Positions 26,521 through 38,598 are shown, counted from the first letter of the stretch. The stretch: 64,000 nucleotides of DNA from Sciurus carolinensis (GCF_902686445.1 NW_025920104.1:4588001-4652000); one strand, 5' to 3'. The notes: generated by a model from the letters alone, not told the origin. Numbers and translations: made by a program.

Positions 26521-26643
26521 TTTTAAAAATATTTTTTAGTTGTAGGTGAACATGATACATTTTTATGTGGTGTCAAGGATCAAACCCAGTACCTCTCACA
26601 TACTAGGCAAGCATCCTGCCACTGAGCCACAACCCCAGCCCCC
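26521..26643 (-). mobile_element. ID-type SINE with tail, antisense
   Basis: TTTTTTAGTTGTAGGTGAAC tail, then TATGTGGTGTCAAGGATCAA, ACTAGGCAAGCATCCTGCC and GAGCCACAACCCCAGCCCC. Confidence 0.8.
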
Positions 26644-28139
26644 AGAAGTCTTAATAATTAAAAGTCTTATGGAACTTGCTTTCCATCACTAATATCTCCT
26701 GCAGCCATTTCTGGGAATCATAGTGACTTCAGTATCCTTAAGGCTCACAACATGGCATTAGTACTGGCAGTTTTTTCTAAACTTCTGCAGAAACACATTC
26801 AGGTAAGCAGAGTCACCAGGTGGCTTGGATCATGCCATTTTAAAAAGCAACATAAGAGCACTTTAACTCAAACCCATACTATCTGTCTGAAGAGGACCTG
26901 TGCATTTCAGTTTCAACTACTGGATGGAAAACATCTGAAAGCTAAAAGAGAATGATTAAAAAGGGAGAGGTTGAGAATCTCTTGCATTAAATCTATGGGC
27001 TTCTAGGAATTTGCCAGCCAAGTTTTGTTAAAGTCTAAGGATTTAAAACTGTTAATTTTCCATCACTTTGAGCAATCTGTTAGGATTACCTTCTCCCTAC
27101 TATTTAAATAAGCACTGGCTTTAAAATCCCTAATAAAATAATTGGAAATAAATCAGTTTATCACAGTTTTAATTCTAAAATCTTCTGTTTCAGAATCTAC
27201 ATATGTACTCTCCTGAAGAGCTCACCACTAGCTGGAAAACCAGGGTAAGCAAAGTGATTTCTGAAATTACAATACTAGTCCAAGTCTGGTGTTTCCTTAC
27301 TGTAAAATAAAGGACACTGTGGCTTCCCAACAACAACCCTTTGTGGTCACTGGCTCTGGAGAGCCCACCACCTAGCACCATGACAGAGCCTTGGGAACAA
27401 ACTTTGATGTGAGGGAATTGCACAAGCTGGGAGAAGTCCTTGGGCAACTGTCTAACAGGAATAACCATCACTGCTCCTCCAGGGGTTCTCATGGATGCTA
27501 ACTGATGCTCCAGTTCAATCATCCCAATGCTTCCACCATCCAGTGGCTGAAAAGCAGTGACTCAGTGTCCCAAGACAAGATTACAGGGGTTGCATCTGGA
27601 TGCCTTTTCCCATTTCTCCTTCTGCTTTACATTTAGCTTCTTCCCTGAAGCTCTATGGCTGACTGTTTTGCCTCAAGCCAGGAGTCAAGGCAGCCTCCTC
27701 TGAGCCTGAATCCCATGGATTTCCACTGTCAAGTTCGGGACAAATTCATTGGCCACCTACGGCATCAGCATGGCTAAGAGGGAGAAGCTCATTACAGTTG
27801 GTGGTCTAGGATTCCTCCTTTCTTTTTCCTGCATTTCTTCTACTTAGCCTGTGTCTTATCCCTGACAGCCAAGGACAAAGTATAAACTCAGGCAATAATC
27901 TCCAGGTTTTTCTTTCAGGATCACCCTGGTTGCCACTGCTCTAAAGTTCTCTGAAATGTATCTCCTTACCACCAACCTGCCCACCAAATCCAACAGGTTT
28001 TCAAGGGAGTGATGTGGACAGGAAATCACCAGATGGTAGTACTTTGATCTTTAAACTAATATACCACCTTCATCCCAACAATTTTGGATTGAAAAACCAC
28101 AATGTAAAATAAGCAGGCTTACAAAATAGGGTAGTAACA
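26644..28139. other. Non-coding stretch, nothing convincing
   Basis: Isolated donor-like sites (CAG/GTAAGC near 26803) and a 110-codon minus frame (27190-27522) lack supporting domains. Confidence 0.45.
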
Positions 28140-28258
28140 AGGGCTGGGGTTGTGACTCAGTGGTAGAGCACTCCCCTTGCACACATGAAGTCCCGGTTCC
28201 ATCCTCAGCACCACATAAAAATAAAACAAAGATATTGTGTCCACCTGCAACTAAAATA
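28140..28258 (+). mobile_element. ID-type SINE with tail, sense
   Basis: Starts GGGGCTGGGGTTGTGACTCA, with a tRNA-like A box (GTGACTCAGTGGTAGAGCA region) and B box (GGTTCCATCCT), followed by CACATAAAAATAAAACAAAG and the GATATTGTGTCCACCTGCAA tail. These are the internal RNA polymerase III promoter elements of tRNA-derived SINEs. This is the clearest pointer to a squirrel-type rodent genome. Confidence 0.9.
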
Positions 28259-28261
28259 ATT

Positions 28262-28395
28262 ATATATGTGTGTGTGTGTGTGTATATATATATATGTATA
28301 TATATATATATAAAATTTTACACATATTTATATAAATAAATTATATATAATTTATGTATAAATAACAAATCTATATTTACTTATACATATTTTTA
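28262..28395. repeat. TG/TA-rich microsatellite at the SINE tail
   Basis: (TG)n then (TA)n runs from 28265 to about 28312 and a TA-rich continuation, directly following the A/T-rich tail of the SINE. Confidence 0.85.
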
Positions 28396-28459
28396 TATAT
28401 ATTAAAAATAGGGCAGTACCAACTACATAAAATGAAAGCAATATAAAGTATGAAACCCT

Positions 28460-28625
28460 TTTCTTTTTCTTCAGTACTGGGGATTGAAAGTAGGAACACT
28501 TTACCACAAAGTTACATCCCCAGATCTTTTAATTTTGCTAAGTTTTAGAGGCAGTCTTTGAAATTGTGATTTTCCTCTTCCAGACTCCCAAGTAGCTAGA
28601 ATTCTGGGTGTGTGCCACCCACTTG
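28460..28625 (-). mobile_element. ID-B1 fused SINE, antisense, degraded
   Basis: AGTACTGGGGATTGAAAG and GTTACATCCCCAGATC, then TTTAGAGGCAGTCTTTG and GACTCCCAAGTAGCTAGAAT. Confidence 0.7.
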
Positions 28626-29759
28626 TTCACTTTTCAATATTTAAAGGTTCAGGACTGATGCTGAATTTAAATTTATTTAAAAACACTCTAAGTGGCCCAA
28701 AAAACATGTTTACCCATTTTCCCTTTTTCAAAAAGTTAATGAACTTCAAGTCCATCTTTGATTCTCCTTGAGGTCTGCTGGCAAGAAATTTGGTACTATT
28801 CATTTTCTGAGATTCATTAATTTATAATTTGAAAAATAAAATGTCCTAATTTATCATTTATTTTGATAACCATTACACCATCAGTTATTGTTTAAGAGGA
28901 AAATAATTGTTTTTTGCCTGTGCTAAGTTAAACAAGCTGATGGTTCCTGCACGTCCACTGTAGTCATGATTTATTTTGTTTTTGGGGAAAATAAGCTCTT
29001 AATACTTAGGTTATCACATATTTATGAGCAGAAAAATATTAAGTATTAAATTTCTCATGCTGTATCTTACATTCCTATATAATCCTGTAGCAGATTTGTT
29101 CATTTCCCTATTATCTGGCCCTTCAGAAATAAAGCTTTTGAGCATATTGTTTTATTTTTTTTCAGCAGTATGATGGAATCTGCCCAAACCAAGCAATTAA
29201 AACACTGACTCTCTTCTCCTTCTACCTTTCAATATCACCTGAAGTTCAAACTATTTTATCTTGTCAAAAAATTATGGATAGTCTTCTGAAATACCAATAG
29301 AAAGCTTACAAGTTGTGAAAAGTCCAATGACTTTAAATTAACTTATCATCTAGCTACAGTTTGTTACAATTTTCACTCCAAGTCACCCTAACCCCCTAAA
29401 TCACCTTCCATAAATGCAGAAACAGGTGGTAACCTGAGTCAATATCCATCTCCTCTACCTTTCATAAGACACCCCCTGCCAGCCTATTTTAGCAGCTCTT
29501 ATTTTGCTCAGGACTCTTTGAGAACTTCCTTTTCCTACTGCCTGCAGGCAGGGCAGCCAGGGGTAAGAATTAACCTTTGCCACAGCAAAGGAGAATGTTA
29601 TTTCTGCTCCTGCAGTAACCTGATGTGCGGTGATCTGCTCAGCCACAGATGAGCTCAATCAGCTTTTGAAGATGACCTGGAAAGTGAGTCACCAAGGACA
29701 ACAAAGCAGCATGCTGCAGATGAACTTGACAAGGAAAGTAACTTTTCCCCTCACCTGTT
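28626..29759. other. Non-coding stretch, nothing recognised
   Basis: AT-rich DNA with no protein-like frame. Confidence 0.5.
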
Positions 29760-29850
29760 TTCTTTTGGTATGGTGCTGGCAATTGGACCCAGGGTCTTGC
29801 ACATGATAAGCACATGCTCGGCCACTGAACTCCACTCCCAGGTCCTCACC
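29760..29850 (-). mobile_element. ID-type SINE fragment, antisense
   Basis: ATGGTGCTGGCAATTGGACC, CAGGGTCTTGCACATGATAA and GCCACTGAACTCCACTCCCA. Confidence 0.65.
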
Positions 29851-31339
29851 TGATTGTTAGATGATTGTGTCATTGTTGGTGGAGGCACCTTTTAATAAAC
29901 TCTGAATACTGAATTAATAGATATCTATAGTGAAATGCACAGATCTTCACATAAAGAGAACACACAACCCTCCACTGGCTTCTTTGCCTGTGAGATCCAT
30001 CTAAAGTTGTGTTCCATTTTCTCACATGTAGTACTGCAATTCATTTGCTGATACAATATTCTCTTCTGCCAATTAATTGTTTCCAGTTTGAACTGATTAT
30101 AATGAAGCTACTAGGATCATTTCTTTATTTAACTTATTTTGAAATAATTTCAAATTTACAGAAAAAATTACAAGAATGGTATAATGAACTCTTACAGATC
30201 CTTTAGATACTCAACAATTTCTAACATCAGTTACTCTACCCTCCTCCCCTCTCCCCATTCACATGCACATTCACATCCACTCTCCTCCTGAGTCATCTCA
30301 GAACAGGTAGCCCAGATCCCCTCCATTTCTTAAAAAAAAATGTGAACTTCCACATGTAGGGTTAACAAAATAGCTGTTTTCAGTTTGATTCTGCTGACAT
30401 TTGAGTTGTTTTATAGACTCTCTCTCCATTTGGGTCTCTATTGTATTTCCTGATGATTAAACTCACATGTTTTTGACTGAAGGGCAGTGACATTCCTCTC
30501 TCCTGTGGGTCAACTTCCAGAAATCCACTACCTCTGTGTGTGACCAATGCTGTTCATCTCTCCACTTGGTTAACATGTTGTCCAACTCATCCACTGTCTA
30601 GAGTTACAATTCCTTTTTTAATTAATAAAAAATCAGTGGGAAATACCTTAAGACTATGTGAATACCATTTCTCATCAAACTTTACCCCATGTGAAGCATC
30701 CATTTTTGCTTGAATCAATTTTTGCTACAATGACTGCAAAACAGTGATATTTAATTTTGTTACCACTTGTCAGAATTCTAACATAAGCACTTTCCCTTCT
30801 CCTCCCTTTTTCTGCCCATTTATGACAGTCAATCATCCATATGGAGTCATGGATTCTTAGTCAATGGGCTATACTATCACTGTTCTTATCTATTTTGATG
30901 TTCATACGGTCTGAGAGTTGGCCATCAGGAGCCCACTCAAGCTGGTTCCTATGTACTTTTACATGCCATAACTTTTTGAGTGTTTATTTCATTTCTGGAA
31001 CAAGATATTCCATGTTTAACTCTTGCCATCTCTCTAGCTCTGGAATTCCCAGTCCCTTTCATTTAGGAATGAGATTTAGAAACCAAAATCTGGGCTCTGT
31101 GCTTTGTAGGTCTACTGAAGTCACACAAATTCTAGGGCTGTGTGTCTTATGAATCCCAAATTTATACTGTGAGCTCCAAGTCCAATTCAACCACATGGGG
31201 TTTTATTTGTCCTTCCTTAGTTCATATCAGCAGCCATACTTCATTTGAAAGACCCAGGACCACCAATGTCATTGAGAAACATCTTTCTCAATTCTAAAAT
31301 ATACTAGAAAAGTTTTCAGAACAATTATAATTATATTAT
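29851..31339. other. Non-coding stretch with old L1-like scraps
   Basis: About 30138-30240 (ATTTCAAATTTACAGAAAAA, AGAATGGTATAATGAACTC) resembles ancient L1 3' sequence. The rest is unassigned. Confidence 0.4.
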
Positions 31340-31436
31340 CTCCTTTTTTTATTTTTGGCAGTGCTGGGGATTGAACCCAGGGCCTTATGTTTGTGAGGCA
31401 CACACTCTACCAACTGAGCTACATCCCCAGTCCTGC
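31340..31436 (-). mobile_element. ID-type SINE, antisense
   Basis: TTGGCAGTGCTGGGGATTGA, ACCCAGGGCC, CTCTACCAACTGAGCTACAT and CCCCAGTCC. Confidence 0.75.
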
Positions 31437-31785
31437 CTTCATTATATTTATGCTATCTTATAAATAACCCAAAGATGAACATAAGGCTTATTTTCTTAAT
31501 TGTTTTAATACATACAATTCATTCACAGTGTACTCCCCCACTCCCAGTGTTATTTTATTAAATTGAAAAATTATTTCTCCTCTTTTGATAAGTTTATTTA
31601 TTTGAATATGTTTGTTGCTGTTTTAGGAGTTTTGCTCTACAATGTAGATTCAATTTTACTTTTTAAATACATACAATGTTAACATGATTCTGAAAGTCAA
31701 AATAATACATGTGCTAGCCTGTGTCTTTTACTCAGTCCTCCATTCTAACCTCCTCATAGGATAGCCAACTTTTTTTCAGGTTTTT
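31437..31785. other. AT-rich flank of the plus-strand provirus
   Basis: No gene is seen. It ends in GTTTTT (31780-31785), the left copy of the proviral target duplication. Confidence 0.6.
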
Positions 31786-32140
31786 TGAGGAGAATCCTGG
31801 GGTATACCGGCATGGATCCAAGGTATGGACTGGGCTTGAGCACAGAACACTGGGTTCTCATCATGTCACATGAGAACACTCTGTGATGACCCAATGCCTC
31901 TTGAGCCTCCCTGGTCCCCAGTAGAAGTCTGCTCTTCCCTGTAGTATGGTAGTATAAACATGTGACCTGAGCAGTGGCCTGGCTATCTCATTGAAATGAT
32001 TGGTTCTCACTTCATATATAAACTACTGCACTTCCTGAATAAATTGAGTCTGTGTCACAGAACCTGGCTCCCAGTGTCTGGGCAAAGGGGCACCGTCACA
32101 CTCACTCCCTTCCTGAGAGGCCAACCCACATCTGACAACA
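31786..32140 (+). repeat. 5' LTR of the plus-strand provirus
   Basis: Starts TGAGGAGAATCC and ends CTGACAACA. It carries TATATAAA (32015-32022) and AATAAA (32038-32043), only 15 bp apart, so the poly(A) signal probably lies at or upstream of the R region. Confidence 0.95.
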
Positions 32141-32143
32141 TTT

Positions 32144-32161
32144 TGGCACCCAACATGGGGC
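32144..32161 (+). promoter_or_regulatory. Primer binding site, tRNA-Lys1,2 type
   Basis: Reads TGGCACCCAACATGGGGC three bases after the LTR. It matches the Lys1,2-type site at 16 of 18 positions, and both differences are CpG to CpA changes. Confidence 0.9.
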
Positions 32162-32209
32162 CTCAGAGTAAGACGAAGCTCACAGAGCTGCTGGGTGATT
32201 GACCTCCTT

Positions 32210-33811
32210 ATGGGGAATCTACCGCCTTCGGTTAGAGTTACCCAGGCGCAAGCTTTACAAATGCTGCTAAGGAGTAGGTGAGTAAAAGTCTCAGAAAAAG
32301 AGGCTATAAATGTATGGGACAATGTTGTTGATTGTGCCCATGGATAGCATTAGATAAAATATGGATCCTGAGTCATGGGAAAGGGTATACATTTAGCCCA
32401 TAGAAAAGAAGTACAGGAGGGTAAAACTTACCCTATCACTTTTTATCCAATTGTTACTGCTCTTTTAGCATGCCTTAGGGGGATCCCTGAGGAAAAGCAC
32501 TTAGACTTACAAGATATTCTGGCTGCTCAAGTAGAGCATGGGAACAGTGAAAAGGAAGACAAAACTATGCATGCCAGTCACCAGGCAACAGTAAAAAACA
32601 GGGAGAAACAAGAGCTAGAAAACCACAGGAATTTAGAGATAAGGAGGATGAGAATCATTCACAGCCATGGCCTAGTCAGCTTTATCCTGTACTGCCATCT
32701 TGTGGCCAAAGTGTTACATCACCATCAAATGACAATAAGGATTCACCATGGGTAACTGAAGAATCTGTTTCTGCTCCTCCAGCATATTCAAATAGTAGCC
32801 CTTGGGGACCACATTTTAATGATTTATGTCAAACTAGGGATCACAATTCGGGGAACTCCTTTACAAGCTTTTCCAGTAAATGTCAATAGAACAGCCCAAC
32901 AGCCTTTGAATTGGTATCCTCAAGAACAAAAGACAGTTACTACTATTAGGAAAGCAGTTCAAGAAGATGGTCTTCATTCCCCTTATGCTACTCAGTTAAT
33001 AGAGAATTTTAGTCTAGACCTTAACACTCCCAAGGACTGGAAAGATTTGTGTCATATGATATTAGGCTCTGGTGAGTACCTCCTATGGAGAGCAGGATTC
33101 CATGATCAATGTGAGCAACAGTCTGAAAGGAATAGTAGGGCAGGAATACAGTTAGATGCTGAATGTTTACAGGGAGAAGGAGTCTATGCTTCACCAGCTG
33201 TTCAGGAACAAGGCCCACCTCAGTACTTTGATCCAGTGTGCCTATGTGCCCTGTAAGCCTTAAAAGAGATCCCTAGCATAGGAGGAACTAAGTCATTAAA
33301 ACAGTACAAAAGCCTACTGAACCTTTCTCAGACTTTGTTGTGCGTGCCTCTGAGGCAATAACTAGAATGATTCAACATGCAGAGGCAGCGGAAGCTCTCT
33401 TGAAGGAAATATTATGAAGGAGCCACCTCAGAAGCTAGGAGAGCTATTACTCCCTTTAAGGGTGGCTCTATTGATGACTGGATTATAGCAACCAAGGACC
33501 TAGGTACTGCATCAGCTCATGCTGCTGCTTTAGCTGAAGCCTTTTCTGCATGCATGAAGTTAAAGGAAACTGAGGGCAACAGAGGGACTAAAAATCAAAC
33601 TTGTTGGTCATGTGGGGGGTTAGGCCATTGCCAGAAAGAGTGTCCTAGTAAGCTGGGGAGTACACAAATTAGAGAAAAACCAAGATTACCACCCTCTAAA
33701 TGCCCTATATGCAAAAAGGGGTTCCACTAGGCATGTGACTGTCATTCTAAAGAAAAGGTTGATAGAAAACCTTTAAACAGGGCACGGGACAGTCCTCAGC
33801 CTCGCAAGTAA
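32210..33811 (+). pseudogene. ERV gag, broken by stops
   Basis: Gag forms the virion matrix, capsid and nucleocapsid in related viruses. The ATG at 32210 gives MGNLPPSV, with Gly2 for myristoylation. A TGA at 32279 ends the first stretch, and the same frame reopens at 32375-32755 (matrix and linker) and 32819-33256 (capsid, with WYPQEQK and PYATQLIENF), so stops rather than frameshifts dominate there. Near 33597 the nucleocapsid shows a CX2CX4HX4C zinc knuckle (CWSCGGLGHCQKEC); a second knuckle starting CPICKKGFH is cut by TAG right after its His (about 33729). The frame ends with TAA at 33809-33811, beyond the slippery site. Several additional stops lie at 33257-33420. Confidence 0.88.
33772..33778 (+). 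promoter_or_regulatory. Gag/pro -1 frameshift heptamer TTTAAAC
   Basis: TTTAAAC fits X XXY YYZ. Its TTA codon (33773) is in the gag frame and slipping back one base enters the frame that encodes the protease, with gag ending 33 bases later. Sequence and phase are both correct. A downstream pseudoknot was not modelled. Confidence 0.75.
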
Positions 33812-34227
33812 GAGGACATCCCAAAATATTGTGGACCATTCCAATATCTGAAGCCAAAGCTTGAATGGTGCTCCAATTAAATGGAGTTTCTTCCAAGGGT
33901 GTTGTTGACACAGGAGCTGATGTTACTATTATCAGAATGGAAGAAGCAGAAAAAATGAAATGGAAAACTAAAACTGTTCCCAATATTCAAGGAGTAGGAG
34001 GACTACAATCTACCAGGGAAGTAATTCACCCTGTCATTTGGAAAGATCTAGATGGGGAAACGGGAGCCATTAAGCCCTTGTTAGCAGAAGGATTGACAAT
34101 GAACTTGTGGGGCAGGGATATTCTGCAGGAAATGGATGCTGTGCTAACCACTGATGATAGAGAGTTTTACCAAGATATTATTGTGCAAGATAAAATAGGG
34201 TGCAGTAATCAGCACCCCCAATTCTGA
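33772..34227 (+). pseudogene. ERV pro (aspartic protease), one stop
   Basis: Retropepsin cleaves the Gag-Pro-Pol polyprotein. The frame opened by the -1 slip runs to a TGA just before 33865 and then reads on to 34227. The active-site signature DTGADVTII lies about 15 residues after that stop, and a GRDIL-type C-terminal motif (WGRDILQEM) follows near 34110. Length and layout fit a betaretroviral protease of about 100-120 residues. The space between the second zinc knuckle and the protease is only about 100 bp, so there is no room for the dUTPase domain that many betaretroviruses carry here. The stop abolishes production of the catalytic part. Confidence 0.88.
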
Positions 34228-34239
34228 GGGCCACTGTTC

Positions 34240-35340
34240 CATTAGTACAAAAACCTGAACCTATTCTATTGCAGTGGGACACTCAAGATCCCATTTGGGT
34301 GGAACAGTGGCCTATACCAAATGAAAAATTAAAACACCTAAAGCTCATAGTACAAGAACAACTAGACAAGGGTCATATTGAGCCATCTACAAGTCCACAT
34401 AATACACCAATTTTTGTCATACAAAAAAGGGATAAATCAAAATGGAGACCATTACATGATCTAAACTGTGAATGCTCACATGAAAAAAATGGGGACTTTA
34501 CAGCCTGTTTTGCCACACCCAGCTGCCATTCCCTATAATTTTCACATAATTATACTTGATATTAGGGTCTGTTTTTTCTCCATTCCTCTTCATGAAAAAG
34601 ATAAGCCTTACTTTGCCTTCTCAGTATACGAGCCCAACCATCAGCTCCCTATGCAAAGGTATCATTGGAAAGTATTGCCTCAAGGAATGAAAAATAGTCC
34701 AACCATTTGTCAGCATTATGTCAGTCATGCCACAAGACCCCTACAAGGAAAATGCCTTTTTATACATTACATGGATGATATCTTATTAGCACATCAGGAA
34801 CAAGACTGCTTAAATAAGTGCCTTCAACAACTTTTAAGAAATTTAGAAATACTGGGTCTTAAAGTTGCAGAAGAAAAAATTCAAAAAGCAGCCCCATTTA
34901 CATTTTTAGGGTTTAAATTATGGAAATCTATTTCTCCAGCAAGACCACAACTGTTAGTACAGAATAGTTATTCATTAGCCAAACTGCAACAATTGTGTGG
35001 CCACATCAATTGACTAAGAAGTTTTATTCCTGTTTCCACTGCTCAGTTGGCACCATTATTTAGCTTATTAAAGGGGAATGCTGACCCTACTTCAAAAAGA
35101 CATCTAATGACCCAAGCTAAAGAAGTTATTAACAAAATAAATGATGTTTTAAAGCAAGCTCAGTTAGTCAGATATGATCCGAGTCTCCCCATTCAAGCCA
35201 TTTGCATATCCACCCCTGGGTTACCAATAGGGGTACTATATCAACAAAGTCCAATATATTGGGTGCATTTAGCTTACAGCAAAACACACAGAATTACACC
35301 TTTTATACAGCTTTTAGGGCTTCTGGGTCTACAGTTATGA
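34240..35340 (+). pseudogene. ERV pol, reverse transcriptase part, frameshifted
   Basis: RT copies viral RNA to DNA. The first part (34269-34470) lies in frame 0, one frame back from pro, with WPIPNEKLKHLK and the KRDKSKWRPLHDL fingers motif. An indel near 34465 moves the rest to frame 1, beginning MGTLQPVLPHPAAIP. Catalytic motif A is LDIR (first Asp kept, residue 31 of the second stretch), LPQGMKNSPT follows (residues 70-79), and motif C is YMDD (residues 101-104). The thumb and connection continue to about 35340 with a TGA near 35012 and another at 35338. YMDD is typical of many retroviral RTs. No obvious pro/pol slippery heptamer was found. Confidence 0.9.
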
Positions 35341-35385
35341 AATGTAACTCAAAAAGTCTTTAATAAGGACCCTGATATCCTTATC

Positions 35386-36706
35386 ATGCCATTAGAAAAA
35401 CATATAGTAGATCATCTTATAATAACTGAACCACTTTTCCAAGCTCTAATTAGTGGATTCCCAGACATTATTGATTCACATTATCCTCCTGATAGACTTA
35501 TACAGGGATTAAAAACATTACAGTTAAAACCCACTCCCTTTTGTTGGCCCCCTGGTAAACCTATTCCAGGAGATGCAACCCTTTTTACAGATGCTAATAA
35601 ATACAATTGTGGATTCATTTATCATGGACCTTCCTCACCTAAGAAGCATAGAGCCCCCCATGGAGGCTCAGTTGAACAAGGAGAACTAAAAGCACTTTCT
35701 TTAGCCTTAGAGCAATTTCAAAAGGAGCCTCTAAATTTGTTCTCAGATAGCATTTATGTTGTACAGGTAAGTAAAGGCATAGCTCACTCCTCATTTCATG
35801 TTCAGGACAAGGCAATAGATCCTTATTTACAGGAATTAAAGTTCATCTTAGACCATAGACAATTTCCTTGGTATATAAAACATGTGAGAGCACACTCCTA
35901 TTTGCCAGGATCTATCCCTAAAGGTAATGATGAAATTGATAGATACATAATGTTAACACAACAAGAAGCCTTACAACAAGCACATGAGTTACATGCAAAG
36001 TTCCATTTTTCCAGTAAGTCCATAAAAACTTTATATCCCCAATTGACTATCCAACAATGCAGGTATCTCACACAAGCATGTAGTAAATGTGCCCCTCTAT
36101 TGCCTTTAGGACTATTACAACCACAAGGTGTAAATCCCAGGGGCCTCTCACCTAATAAGTTATGGCAAATGGACATCACTCACATACCATCATTTGGGAA
36201 GTTTAAGTATGTACGTTATTGTAGATACGTATTCCAAATTCACATATGCCACTCCATTAACTGGTGAAACTGCAAAACATGTTATTCAAGCATGCATGGG
36301 TGCCATACTATTTATGAGTGTGCCTTGGGCCATCAAAACAGACAATGGACCTGCATATACCACAAACAAATTCAAAACTTGGGCATCTACTTGGAATATC
36401 AAAGTAATTACAGGGATCCCATACAATCCACAAGGTCAAGGAATTGTAGAAAGAACGCACCAAACTATAAAAACTCAGCTACAAAAAGAAAAAGGGGTAA
36501 AAGAGGGAACAAATATGCCCCCATCATACACACTCAATCACATTCTTTTCATTCTGAATTTCCTAACGTTTGATGACCACGGTATCTCACCAACCATGAA
36601 GCATTGGGGTTCTTTTCCCAGTAACACTCCTCTGCCATTGGTGTATTGGAAGGACCCCCTATCAAATTGCCTTCGTGGACCACACCCTTTACTAACTCAG
36701 GGGTGA
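35386..36706 (+). pseudogene. ERV pol, RNase H and integrase part, frameshifted
   Basis: RNase H removes the RNA strand of the RT hybrid and integrase joins viral DNA to the host. RNase H acidic residues are visible at FTDAN (about residue 69 of the 293-codon stretch), QGELKAL, SDSIY and GNDEID. Integrase follows with an HHCC-type start (ELHAKFHF then ACSKC), the first catalytic Asp in LWQMDITH, then a frameshift near 36200. In the next frame come the second Asp in IKTDNGPAYT and the Glu in QGIVERTH; the spacing is exactly 35 residues, giving D,D35E. The frame ends at 36706. A complete domain set is present, split by one frameshift. Confidence 0.92.
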
Positions 36707-36710
36707 GGTT

Positions 36711-36908
36711 TTGCTTGTGTTTACCCAGAAGGTGAATCTACACCAATTTGGATACCATCCAGATCAGTCAAGCCCGCTACATCGCATGGAAGACAACAAG
36801 AAAAGATGTTCACAGACCCTGACGGAGGAACTGAAGAGGCTCCGCCTTGAGGACACAGAGAGCTCCTCAGCCAGACAAGAACATCCATCAAACACACAAG
36901 AAAAATGA
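36711..36908 (+). pseudogene. Env leader-region ORF, basic and leucine-rich
   Basis: This 65-codon frame sits between the integrase stop and env SU, where betaretroviruses place the long env leader that can double as an RNA-export protein (Rec/Rem-like). It has a basic patch (DNKKRC) followed by a leucine-rich EELKRLRLED segment. Position and composition suit a degraded leader, but no homology can be shown by eye. Confidence 0.4.
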
Positions 36909-37237
36909 AGGAAGAAAAGAGGTCACCATGCACCTCCAGTAACTTGGGGGGGATTAAAGAGGGTAGCTCAGGAGGCTTCAAATGGCTCCTGAAGGTGATA
37001 CTTCCCCATCCACTTGTTTTTACTAATGTGTGCTATTATTACTGCCAACTCTCACCGCACTGGTGCAACAGTTATTGGGATCCCCAATCCATCCATGGTG
37101 ATGCCATTAGGCTTAGATACAGATGTCCTGCCTTCTATTTTAACTTCTAATACTCCATAGGCATTCCTGCCACTTCAGCACCTCCTCATTGAGCTCAATT
37201 TAATACTACTGTTAACACTACTGGTAGTTGGCTATTC

Positions 37238-38598
37238 ATGAAGTTATCCAATTGTTCCTCCACTTCTGAGCTCTCATTATGTGATCAAGTGATCTGCTTA
37301 TGCCCCGATACTCTCCTAGATCATACTATAGGAAACATCACAGGTCTTAGGCCAGTTAAATTAACTTCTGTATCTAAGAATAGTTCTACAGATGCTTTTC
37401 CCGGTTTGCCTGTCTGCCCATGGATTCCTGCCAATATCACTAAAAATGTAAACAAAATTAAGCCATTGGCAGACATCCATCCCCGCCAGTGTGTGCAAAG
37501 TCACACTCCCTTTAGAGTTACCCAGCAGCTTTCATCCTTTGCCAGACCTTTAGTGATAAATGCCTCAAAACCTGTCCCAAGCTCACAAAAAATGTATTAT
37601 AATTCTTCTGGAAGTGCCTCACTATTAGGTACTCAATTGCTATGCAATCAGCAAAGGTGTTTAGATATAGGAGCTATGCTTTCTCTTAATGGGACTCGCT
37701 TTAATGGAATATCTTCACAAATGTTTAATGCGCCTCTCTGTGTTCAACATCCATTTTATTTCATTGTTTCTAATCAAACCACCAATATGTCTGTATACTG
37801 TGATAATTCTAAACAGTGCTTCCTGGCCAATTGTTGGTCTCCTAAGTTTTCAACTGCATTGTTAGCTAGAGTACATCCTTATATTTGGGCTCTATCAAAT
37901 GATACTCATACTATTCAACCAATAGTTCTTACTAAAAATATACAGTTAATACGTGCTAAAAGAGATTTTGGACTTACTGCATTGCTTGCAGGTGTCATCA
38001 TCACCACTCTAGCTGCTTCAACTGCTGCCACAATAGCCTTAGTACAAACTGGTGCTAATGCTGCAGTGCTAAATGTGCAGGCTACTAGAGTCAGTGAAGC
38101 CTTCACTTTTCAACATGAAACTAATACATTAATGCAAGGAGGTATTCTAAATTTACAGCATCAAATGGATCTCACAAATGAAAAAATAGATATTATGCAA
38201 ATAACAATGCGACTACAATGCAGTCCCACATTACCCTATGTTTGTGAAAACTATGGTAACACTTGACAATGTGACTAAGTGGAGGCAAGAATTAAGTACG
38301 TATTTAAGGGGGCCTTGGAACTCCCAATTTCAAAACTTAACTCTCAAACTGGGTCATAAAATCATGTCAATCAATGAAACCCGAGCTCAACTTGTACTAA
38401 ATGCTTCTTTCTTCACGTGATAATGGAACAAAATCACCTCCATATTTGATCCTGTAAATATTACATTAATTGGCCTTTCCCTTGCTGGCATTGTAATATC
38501 ATTTCTATGTATTCACTGCCTTTGTAAAAGAACCTCAAAAATTGAGACCAGACAGGTCATGTTAACTCAGGTTATGATGGCAAAAAAGAAAAAGGGGG
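37238..38598 (+). pseudogene. ERV env (SU and TM), frameshifted
   Basis: The envelope glycoprotein mediates entry in exogenous relatives. The main frame (37238-38266, 342 codons) is SU with about nine N-X-S/T sites and many cysteines, a furin-type site RAKR at residues 239-242 (37952-37963), then a hydrophobic Ala/Thr-rich fusion-peptide-like segment and heptad region of TM. There is a Cys pair (QCSPTLPYVCE) rather than CX6CC, the betaretroviral type. A frameshift near 38240-38265 moves the TM ectodomain to the frame of 38238-38420, which ends in TGA then TAA. The membrane anchor (TLIGLSLAGIVISFLCIH) follows those stops. The true start is unclear because 36909-37237 is also interrupted. Confidence 0.88.

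Noticed and set aside
27190..27522. 110-codon minus-strand frame
   Set aside because: No recognisable motif or neighbour; one chance frame of this size is expected in 64 kb.
28140..28258. tRNA-Ala-like sequence as a functional tRNA gene
   Set aside because: It has A and B boxes, but its body is the ID SINE with an A-rich tail; no cloverleaf 3' half is maintained.
34190..34227. Pro/pol slippery heptamer
   Set aside because: No X XXY YYZ site in the right phase could be found near the end of pro, although the one-frame step from pro to pol implies that one existed.
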